From positions 7,806,938 to 7,870,937 of the forward strand of contig CM019716.1 in NCBI GenBank assembly GCA_009760885.1: a stretch of DNA of 64,000 nucleotides, given 5' to 3'. The translations under genes were made by a program, and so were the position numbers. This DNA comes from Achatina immaculata. Taxonomy: Eukaryota > Mollusca > Gastropoda > Stylommatophora > Achatinidae. Positions 56,300 to 64,000 of the stretch are shown here, one piece after another; the stretch's first letter is position 1; each line of letters starts with the position of its first letter. Below the pieces are notes generated by a model. It did not search any database. It was not told the origin of the DNA and saw only the letters and a program-made list of their open reading frames with translations.

Positions 56300-56895
56300 T
56301 GTACATGTCCCTTGTGAAACTTTGCCTCCCTAACAGCTCTCATGTAGGCCTTTCGGTTGTAAGCAAGATGCCCTTGCTGCTGATGCGTCCATTCGCAGAT
56401 CATCAGTGATGTCTTGCAGCCATATTCGCCTTGGTCTTCTTCTCTTTCTTTTTCACATTATGTACCCTTACAAAACGGTCTTCTCTAGATTATCATGACG
56501 TTTAATGTGTCCAAAATATTTAAGTTTTCTCTGTTTAATCCTCTTTACTAGCCAGCCTTCTTCAATATTAAGTTCTTGTAGTATGGATATATTTGTTCTT
56601 TTTTGTGTCCATGATATTTGAAAAACTCTCCTGTAGCATTTACACTCAAAGGCATTTATGTGTTTCTCAGCTGTTTTGTTAAGTGTCCAGGTCTCACAGA
56701 CATATGTTGCGATGGGAAAGATGCATGCCCTTAAAAATCTTATTTTTGTGGTTCTGTCTGCTCCTCTCCACAGATTCTTTAGTTGTTTTACTTTCTGAAG
56801 AGCGATAGATGTCCTCCTTTTAATTTCCCTCATTGTATCTCCATTATTAGTTAGAAGTTATCCAAGGTATTCAAAACTTTCCACTTCTTCCAATT
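56300..56895 (-). pseudogene. LINE family 3, 600-bp C-terminal remnant
   Basis: Minus strand, from a degenerate VESFEYLG near 56890: TMREIKRRTSIALQKVKQLK, ATYVCETWTLNKTAEKHI, SWTQKRTNISILQELNIEE, KLKYFGHIKRHDNLEKTVL, and the basic end. The frame is open at 56468-56833, then stopped twice (near 56467 and 56455) and shifted further on. The 3' tail is not preserved. About 33-bp direct repeats lie on either side (56252 and 56919). Confidence 0.87.
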
Positions 56896-57235
56896 ACGTA
56901 GATTAAATTCACACCTAAGTTGTTGATTAATTCATGATGGCAGCTGTGGTACACGTGAATTATATCCACTAACATCGTTTTTACAAGAAACACACACATT
57001 TCTCCTTCAGATCTTCACTTTGTTTTGTTACGCATGTACATTGATACCCACTTATAGTGTGCACAATTCATGCAGAATATTACATGCAACAAAACGTAAA
57101 TACAAGATGTGCTGAGTATCATCAAATCATTAACATGGTAAATAAATCTTATTCATTTATAGCCATAACTGCACAGTATGTTATGTAGTAAATCAAAGCG
57201 TGGTTGCGAAGAATATAAATAAACATGTGAGCCGG
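56896..57235. other. Right direct repeat and unassigned sequence
   Basis: GTTGTTGATTAATTCATGAT plus GGCAGCTGTGGTA at 56919-56951 mirrors the left flank. The rest is unassigned. Confidence 0.5.
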
Positions 57236-57535
57236 CCGGTCTGGTTGGCTGAGTGGTTAGAAACTCGGTTTACTAATTCAGTGGTAACGGGTTCAAGTCC
57301 CAGCGGTGGGGATATTTTCCTGGCACCAGCACAGCAACAAAGGCCCCGGAGTCCACCCGGCCTCCAAAAACGGGTACCAGAGAAATCTGGGAAAGGTAAG
57401 TGCGGCCAGGTGTGATACTGACAACATCAAACCTTCATGTACCCAGGGTGGTGGAAATACGGGACCAACACGGTATCCTCATTATGTCTTAATGGCGTGG
57501 AAACGGGGATTTATCTTTACGCATGTGAATAAGAC
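57236..57535 (+). mobile_element. tRNA-derived SINE (family S1), copy 2
   Basis: Better preserved than the copy at 53.0 kb: box A TGGCTGAGTGG and box B GGGTTCAAGTCCC are both intact. The body has CGGGTACCAGAGAAATCTGG, GCGGCCAGGTGTGATACTGA and GCGTGGAAACGGGGATTTAT. It ends near GTGAATAAGACCCAG without a clear tail. Class assignment is safe; the exact parental tRNA is not. Confidence 0.88.
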
Positions 57536-57659
57536 CCAGAAAAAAGTTAATTCTAAGAAATCTTCAGAGACCTGATTTCTTTTAGTATGACAAGCATTTG
57601 ATAATGTTGATGAGAAGAAAGAGATAAAGCTGTTCGATTCACAGATTAATGCAAAGCTG

Positions 57660-58253
57660 GCAAAACAGAACAGGTCGTGGATTGTTTACATGAAGAGACT
57701 ATAGAACAAGTCGTGGATTGTTTACATGAAGAGACTATAGAACAAGTCGTGGATTGTTTACATGAAGAAACTATAGAACAGGTCGTGGATTGTTTACATG
57801 AAGAGACTATAAAACAGGTCGTGGGTTGTTTAAATGAAGAGACTTATAGAATAGGTTGTGGTTTGTTAAAATAAAGAGACTTATAGAACAGGTCGTGAGT
57901 TGTTTAAATAAAGACTTATAGAACAGGTCGTGGGTTGTTAAAATGAAGAGACTATAGAACAGGTCGTAGGTTGTTAAAATGAAGAGACTATAGAACAGGT
58001 CGTGGGTTGTTTAAATAAAAGACTTATAGAACAGGTCGTGGATTGTTTAAATAAAAGATTTATATAACAGGTCGTGGGTTGTTTAAATGAAGAGACTTAT
58101 AGAACAGGTTGTGGGTTGTTTAAATGAAGAGACTTATAGAACAGGCGGTGGGTTGTTTAAATAAAGAGACTATAGAACAGGTCGTGGGTTGTTTAAATGA
58201 AGAGACTATAGAACAGGTCGTGGGTTGTTTAAATGAAGAGACTTATAGAAGAT
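57660..58253. repeat. 36-bp minisatellite
   Basis: About 16 units with GAACAGGTCGTGGATTGTTT followed by ACATGAAGAGACTATA; several units gain or lose single bases (TTATAGAA, AAATAAAGAC), which breaks the frame. The first five units form an in-frame 12-residue repeat (EQVVDCLHEETI) at 57677-57840. Confidence 0.94.
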
Positions 58254-59384
58254 GGCACGATGAAATAGAATGAAGAAAACTTAAAAACAACTTTAAGCGT
58301 GTGTTTAAACGTATTTTGATGGACTGATAAAACATTATATAGGCCTGTGATCACCTGTTCTTATAAAGGTGACAATGATAGCTTCTCTTGTTGTCCTGAG
58401 TCCTGTGGCATGAAGATTTCAGGTGACAAGCAGGTGATGTTTGACTTGTAAGAAAAAGAAAGTCACAGAACTTCAACAGAAAGCGATAGAAGCTCAGGAA
58501 GTTCAGTTACAGCGGCAGTAACTGCTGAAGAGGAGCGTCTCTAATAGACAGACAAGACAGCCAGATGGACAGACAGACAAGACAGGCGACGGACAGATAA
58601 ACTTATAATATTATAGTTTTAGTTGTAAGTTATATATATATATATATATATATAAGAAATAATTTCGAGCTACTGTTTATAATTATTAATTGACAATTAC
58701 TGTAAGACATAATGTACTATATTTTGGTGCACAAAAAATTAAACATTTTCTTTTTGAAACTTTTCGGTCATCTAGAGCGTATCTTCCGCTGCTACATTAG
58801 TTACTACATTAGTTATTACATTAGGATAATCCAAATCAGATATACGCCGTGTTTTTTCCACGAACATTATCTACAACACGCAGAGAACACGCTGTAGACA
58901 GAAAATACGCAGGCGGATATGGCTGGAGTCACAGAAGACCATCACTCTGCTGTTTTTGAAAGGTAGCAAAGCTGTATAGTCCTCATAGAAACGATGCTCT
59001 CATGCTTGCGGTTTGGAGAGTTAAAGTAGTCCAGACTGCAGAAATGGACACATGGCACACATATACTGGGGAAACTGCCGCCACTGAAAAGAAGGAATGC
59101 CTGACAGCAGATTAAAAGACCCTACGATTTATCGTTCACGCAGATGGCTGTCAATGCATGGTAGAAAATAAAAAGTGAGTCCCTTAAGTATGGGACAATA
59201 CCCTTGTAATTAAGTTCATAGCTGATAATAGAAGAAAAAGTTGACTTAATCAGCACTTCAATTCTGCTGTTTTCTAAAAATAAGGTAATCAATAAAACAA
59301 TGCTAGCATCGATCAACAATGAAATCAATAAAGTCATTTTTATGGTCTGATTAATCCACGACCCGTAGCTGATATGCTAGCATC
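58254..59384. other. Unassigned sequence with short tracts
   Basis: Contains GACAGACAAGACAG-type repeats at about 58547-58590 and (TA)n at 58629-58654. No gene recognised. Confidence 0.45.
58629..58654. repeat. (TA)n microsatellite
   Basis: Uninterrupted TA dinucleotides, about 13 copies. Confidence 0.95.
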
Positions 59385-59672
59385 AGGACTGGGGGGACAG
59401 TAGCCGACCAAGACCCTGTCTCGCCTCTCCGTTGATACCCCCAGTCACAGGCTTGACCTGGCTAACTTGGCAGGGATCCCCATAGTCTCCATGGTGGTGG
59501 AGTCTGCTAAAGAAGTACTGCGCAGGCCCTGCTTTTTAGATCCAGTCAGGGACTGGGAAAAAAATAACCTGTCCCAATTCGATGGGATGTTGTGGTTTAA
59601 CATCTTCACAGCATTGGCTGTAAAGAACACCAGCTAATATTTCTAGGGAGAGAAGAAGAAGAAGAAGAAGAA
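59385..59672 (+). mobile_element. Retroposon R6, copy 1, with (GAA)n tail
   Basis: A 290-bp element ending in GAAGAAGAAGAAGAAG. Its sequence, for example CTCCATGGTGGTGGAGTCTG and CTAAAGAAGTACTG, reappears in reverse complement at 60209-60540. Homology was established by eye along most of the length. No coding capacity; the tail suggests a SINE-like retroposon, but no clear tRNA-like head was found. Confidence 0.65.
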
Positions 59673-60208
59673 TCAATTTATAATCAATGTTCTTGCTAAT
59701 GTCTGTTTCGCTCTATATTCTCGACAGCTTGACTAGCATCTATACATATGACCGACCTTGAGCTAACATAAAGCCAGCATTGTTCAAGCAACGCTCCAAC
59801 TCCTGGACGCGTCTTTGACAGCCTCGTTTTCAGCCACCATCACGCGCGGAGTCCTGGACCAGAACGCGTTCCAGGGAGTATCACTTCCTGCCCTCACTCA
59901 CTCCATCACCTCCCCGGGGCGTGGAAACAGCTGACGCATAACTGTTCTCACGCGGAGGGTGATAGTATCACTTAAACTACCACCACCACCGTCACAACAG
60001 CTGGGATTTACCTGGGCGATTCACGTCCTGATTTAAAACTTTGTTTATGCTTGTTTACGCGAGACACAGAGTGGCTTCTACCTAATCACAGTCAGAATCG
60101 ATTCCTCCTCTTCGTTTGACATTCCAGTTATCGGATATCAGTATCTAGTGCAACAAAGACACGTCATATCACGTGGATTCTTTTAGTTTGAGGGTAAGTA
60201 CAATTACT
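59673..60208. other. Unassigned spacer between inverted R6 copies
   Basis: About 540 bp, GC-richer than average; no gene recognised. Confidence 0.45.
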
Positions 60209-60540
60209 CATCATCATCATCATCTTCTTCTTCTTCTGTCTTCTTGGAACTGCGCAACGATGTTCTCTGCAGCTGATGCTATGAAGGTGTCGAGGCAGAG
60301 AATCGTATCGGAATGGTAGCGGACTACGGCGACTATTTCTTCAGTCTCTGAGTGAAGCTAAAGGCAAGCGGTGTGCTGTACTTCTTTAGCAGGGTCCACC
60401 GCCATGGGAACTATGGTGATTCTTGCCCCTTTAGCCGGGCTAGACCTGTTACTGAAGGTACCAAAAGTGGGGCAGGGTCTTTGTTCGCTAAACCTAACGT
60501 TATCATGCCAACTGTGGGACGCCTTCACTTCTACAGGTAC
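60209..60540 (-). mobile_element. Retroposon R6, copy 2 (inverted)
   Basis: Reverse-complement relative of 59385-59672 with CTTCTTTAGCAGGGTCCACC and GCCATGGGAACTATGG. Its tail, (TTC)n then (ATC)n on the plus strand, is at 60209-60237. Confidence 0.65.
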
Positions 60541-60551
60541 TCACATATATC

Positions 60552-60630
60552 TAAACAAACAAACAAACAAACAAACAAACAAACAAACAAACAAACAAAC
60601 AAACAGACAAACAAACAAACAAACAAACAC
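60552..60630. repeat. (AAAC)n microsatellite
   Basis: About 19 tetranucleotides with one CAGA interruption near 60602-60606. Confidence 0.96.
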
Positions 60631-60719
60631 ACAGTATGAATACCTGCTACTCTCAGGTAGTTTCCTCTTACAAATGACTGTGAAGGTTAATGATGGGTGT
60701 GCAGTTTTGATTATACTTC

Positions 60720-60930
60720 GTGTCGTGAAGTGTTCCAGCAAAGTTGTTCATGAACAACCTCGAAAAAAGTTTTTGAACAAATAATTTCAGAAGAAATAGA
60801 AAGATAAATACAGAACGTCTGGCACTCGAACTCTAGACTCCAGTAGGATGAACTTGACTGGACTCAATCTGGCCAGCCAGAAAAAAAGGGGAGTGAACTG
60901 TCAGCGCATTGTTTCTAGGGGTGCAAGGTG
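60720..60930 (-). mobile_element. tRNA-derived SINE (family S4), copy 2
   Basis: Minus-strand relative of 28796-28957: CCTCGAAAAAA, then a GGCACTCGAACTCTAGACTC region (box B complement) and CCAGTAGGATGAAC, comparable with CCGGTAGGACGAGC in copy 1. Divergent, so old. Confidence 0.6.
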
Positions 60931-61022
60931 GCCGAATTGATAGTACCGAAAGAAATCTGTATACTTACATAGCAAACTTACTTCTACACTAAAAAAAGGG
61001 ATTTACAAAGGAAAAAAAAGTA

Positions 61023-61164
61023 CCTGTTAATTCACTATGTCAAATAACTGTTAATTCACTATCTCAAGTACCTGTTAATTCACTATGTCAAATAACTGTT
61101 AATTCACTATCTCAAGTACCTGTTAATTCACTATTTCATGTATCTGTTAATTCACTATCTCAAG
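61023..61164. repeat. 24-bp minisatellite, left part
   Basis: About six units with ACCTGTTAATTCACTATCTC plus AAGT. Resumes at 62111 after the LINE. Confidence 0.93.
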
Positions 61165-62110
61165 TACCAACAACTTGGTTTGACATAAAACAAGGGGTCC
61201 GTCAGGGGTGCATATTGTCACTCTACTTATTTAACTTGTATACTGAAAATATAATGAGGAATGTTAGAGAAGATGTAGACAAAGAATATTACGATGCCAT
61301 AACAGTTGGAGGTTATGAAATACCAGAGATTAGATATGCTGATGACACAGTGTTACTGTCCACAACACAAAAAGGAATGGAAAAACTAATTATGTCAGTC
61401 CGTAAGAACAGCGAAGAGCAGAACCTCTTTCTTAATGCAAAGAAAACTAAATTGATGACAACTGACAAAACAAACAAGGCAGCTGAAATATGTATCAATG
61501 AGGAAAAATTGGAAGAAGTGGAGAGTTTTGAATATCTTGGATCGCTACTAACTAATAATGGAGATACAATGAGGGATATTAAAAGGAGGACATCTATTGC
61601 TCTTCAGAAAGTAAAACAACTAAAGAATCTGTGGAGAAGAGCAGACAGAACTACAAAAAAATAAGATTTTTAAGGGCATGCATCTTTCCCATTGCAATAT
61701 ATGCCTGTGAGACCTGGACACTTAACAAAACAGCTGAGAAACACATAAATGCCTTTGAATGTAAATGCTACAGAACAGTTCTCCAAATATCGTGGACACA
61801 AAAAAGAACAAATATATCTATACTACAAGAGCTTAATATTGAAGAAGGATGGCCAGTAAAGAGGATTAAAGAGAGAAAACTGAAATATTTTGGACACATT
61901 AATTGTCATGATAATTTAGAGAAGACCGTATTGGAAGGATACATAATGGGAAAAAGAAAAAGAGGAAGACCAAAACGAGGATTGCTGCAAGACATCGTTG
62001 ACGATCTGCAAATGGACGCAGCAGCAGCAGGCCATCTTGCTCACAACCGAGAGGCCTACAGGAGTGCTGTTAGGGAGGCAAAGTTCCACAAGGGACATGC
62101 AAATGAATGA
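61165..62110 (+). pseudogene. LINE family 3, longest copy (reverse transcriptase to stop)
   Basis: A 5'-truncated LINE with the C-terminal half of reverse transcriptase. The first frame has QGVRQGCILS (block before the active site), NLYTENIMRNV, the active-site box IRYADDTVLL near 61331-61360, FEYLGSLLTNNGDTMRDIK and LQKVKQLKNLW. An A-run of seven at 61655-61661, against five in two sister copies, shifts the frame; the second frame continues with FLRACIFPIAIYACETWTLN, LQISWTQKRTNISILQELN, KLKYFGHINCHDNLEK, a basic GKRKRGRPKRG stretch and ends GHANE with TGA at 62108-62110. That is the only lesion I see. Flanking CAAGTACC copies may be a target-site duplication or just array units. Confidence 0.92.
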
Positions 62111-62170
62111 ACAAGTACCTGTTAATTCACTATCTCAGCAAATGAAGAACAAGTACCTGTTAATCCACTA
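62111..62170. repeat. 24-bp minisatellite, right part
   Basis: Two diverged units of the array at 61023-61164, starting directly after the LINE stop and a single partial GAAT. Confidence 0.85.
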
Positions 62171-62269
62171 TCTCCTAGCAAGAACAGGATATTGAGCAAC
62201 AGATTATGAGAATGAAAGAGTTACAAGGAAATACATTCAAGAACTCAGTAACTAACAGAATTAAGATTT

Positions 62270-62862
62270 ATATCTTGAATCACTACTAAATAATAATGGA
62301 GATACAATGAGGGAAATTAAAAGGAGGACATCTATCGCTCTCCACAAAGTAAAACAACTAAAGAATCTGTGGAGAGGAACAGACAGAACTACAAAAATAA
62401 GATTTTTAAGGCCATGCATTTTTCTCATCGCAACATATGCCTGTGAGACCTGGACACTTAACAAAACAGCCGAGAAACACATAAATGCCTTTGAATGTAA
62501 ATGCTACAGAAGAGTTTTTCAAATATCATAGACACAAAAAAGAACAAATATATCCATACTACAAGAACTTAATATTGATGAAGGCTGGCTAGAAAAAAGG
62601 ATTAAACTAAGAAAACAAATATTTTTTACATATTAAACGTCATGATAATCTAGAGAAGACCATCGTGGAAGGGTACATAATGGGAAAAAGAAAGAGAGGA
62701 AGACCAAGGCGAAGATGGCAGTAAGACATAGCTGATGATCTGCGAATGGATGCATCAGCAGCAGGCCATCTTGCTCACAACCGAGAGGCCCACAGGAGAG
62801 CTGTTAGGGAGCCAAAGTTCCGCAAGGGACATGCAAATGAATGAATGAATGAATGAATGGTA
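62270..62862 (+). pseudogene. LINE family 3, decayed copy with (GAAT)n tail
   Basis: Plus-strand remnant from the end of the reverse transcriptase: TMREIKRRTSIALHKVKQLK, ATYACETWTLNKTAEKHI and a TAG in place of a tryptophan codon at about 62529. Further on, a frameshift near 62600 and more stops precede the basic end and the (GAAT)n tail at 62836-62860. More damaged than the copy 1 kb upstream, so the two are independent insertions. Confidence 0.88.
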
Positions 62863-63317
62863 TCTGCATACTGTACTGTTGATGCTTTCACATTTCTAAG
62901 ACTCGCTACCGTGATATAGGAGGACCAGCATCTGCCTTCGCTGTCTTTACTATTTTTTTTAGAGAAACTTTAATGATCCATTTCATCAAACTGTTTCGTA
63001 CCAGGGGTACCAGTTGCTCAGAGAAACATTCCGTACAAATGAGAGAATCGAATCCAGGACCAGTTTGGTTCTAAGGACTGTTATAGCCGGAGTTTGGGTG
63101 GGGGATACGCTCTCCACTCGAATTAAATGTCTCCAAGGCTTGTGTCTCAAATAGCCTCTGACAGTCCATGTCCAGCTCCTGGCCTTCTCGTGGTGGAACT
63201 GTTTAAATTGACAGGAGAAGGGGCGAAGGCGAATGTCTGGCGCCTGAAAAACTAGACGTTTCGTGTACATGTGAATCTTTTTTGGTAGCTCATCTAGGAG
63301 AAGGAAAACTCTGATTT
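62863..63317. other. Unassigned sequence
   Basis: A 94-codon minus-strand frame at 62986-63270 has no recognised family. A GAATCGAATCCAGG stretch near 63045 resembles a box B complement, so an old SINE is possible. Nothing firm. Confidence 0.4.
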
Positions 63318-64000
63318 AAAACCCGTTGCTGGTGAGATTCTTCAGCTACCGTGCGTGGGGTGATACTCCTCCCAGCCAATGAAGAAAAATACGATTAGGA
63401 TTGCCGCGCAGCGCTGCTGTGGAAAAGATGAAGGAAAGGTTTAAGTGAAGTAATCAGTAGTCTCGAGGTCAGGACTACTCAATTACGGCACCTCTAATCT
63501 AGAGGTCGGCCACGTCCTATATACACCCATACTGGGGCAGATTGCCTAAACCGGCTTAACCCAGGGATTAAACTAAGGCACTGCTGGCGAGTTTCTTCGG
63601 ATGCCACGCGTTGGGTGAAACTCCTCCTGGCCAATGAAGAAAATGCGAAAATGCGATTAAGGGTGCCGTGCGGCGCCGCTGTGAAAAGGTGATGGAAAGG
63701 ATAGGTTGAAATTTAATCGGTATGTCCAGTAGTTTCGCGGCGAGAACTACTCATACCACGGCACCTCCGCTCTAGAGGTCGGTCACCTCCTAAACACGCC
63801 CATACTGAGATAATACCCCTAAACTGCCTTAACCTAGTGCTGAAACTAACTAGTGGCGAGGATTCATTCTTCTGGACCAAAGCTCCGTCCTGGTCACCAC
63901 CAGGAAGGGTAGCGGCCATGAACACAAAATGCTGAAGTCGGAGACACTGGATCAGTGCAGTCTTAGATAGGCAACCACCTCTCATCCGACGGGGATACAT
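63318..64000 (+). repeat. Element R7, copy 3 (partial, runs off the window)
   Basis: Starts AACCCGTTGCTGGTGAGATT and follows the order of copies 1 and 2 with about 10-15% divergence: GGCGAGTTTCTTCGGATGCC, AGTAGTTTCGCGGCGAGAAC, GGCGAGGATTCATTC, GCAACCACCTCTCATCC. Being unlinked to the tandem pair, it shows R7 is a dispersed element. The end lies beyond 64000. Confidence 0.8.

Noticed and set aside
62986..63270. 94-codon minus-strand frame
   Set aside because: No recognised family; part of the region resembles an old SINE box B.

Overview
This window reads as non-coding animal nuclear DNA dominated by repeats. I find no host protein gene, rRNA or functional tRNA gene that I can defend. The only recognisable proteins are decayed pieces of transposable elements: the 3' ends of at least five non-LTR retrotransposon (LINE) families, one LINE ribonuclease H domain and one mariner-like transposase tail. 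Several tRNA-derived SINEs, long microsatellites and about two dozen unrelated minisatellites fill most of the rest. The combination suggests an invertebrate, plausibly a mollusc; that taxon is an inference from style, not from a diagnostic gene.

Layout. 1-5.85 kb: a 26-bp minisatellite, then a long polypyrimidine array with a 20/40-bp unit in two blocks. 5.85-9.17 kb: a 1.67-kb segment present twice in tandem, each copy with a 36/39-bp minisatellite, a C-run and an (ATCT)n tract. 9.17-13.8 kb: a CT-rich minisatellite and a second direct duplication (about 1.6 kb offset). 13.6-16.1 kb: LINE pieces in both orientations. 16.4-21.4 kb: four minisatellites, one split by a clean LINE insertion. 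21.9-24.6 kb: LINE ribonuclease H remnant, then two LINE fragments and other material inside a 55-bp minisatellite. 24.5-29.05 kb: a 2.15-kb tandem duplication carrying a 1.2-kb internally repetitive element; only one copy holds a SINE. 29.4-37.7 kb: minisatellites of 37, 36 and 33 bp and two overlapping tandem duplications (1.91 and 2.08 kb). 37.7-41.1 kb: LINE and SINE remnants and a mariner remnant. 41.7-52.5 kb: a succession of tandem arrays, including a 1-kb 23-bp array, a 645-bp polypurine tract and a 2.2-kb 37-bp array. 53-64 kb: SINEs and LINEs, 36-bp arrays, an inverted repeat pair, and a partial third copy of the 1.2-kb element running off the end.

How the parts relate. The most interesting pattern is the coupling of LINEs and tandem repeats. 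LINE 3' ends terminate in family-specific simple repeats ((TGA)n, (TATAAGA)n, (GAAT)n, (AG)n, (GAA)n), with the stop codon inside or within about 20 nt of the repeat. Many LINE fragments also lie inside minisatellite arrays whose units resume on the other side. Three SINE families with different tRNA-like heads appear to share one central core. Five adjacent 1.5-2.2-kb direct duplications show that local duplication has been frequent, or that the assembly is inflated here. Coordinates of repeat edges are approximate, usually within about 10-20 bases.
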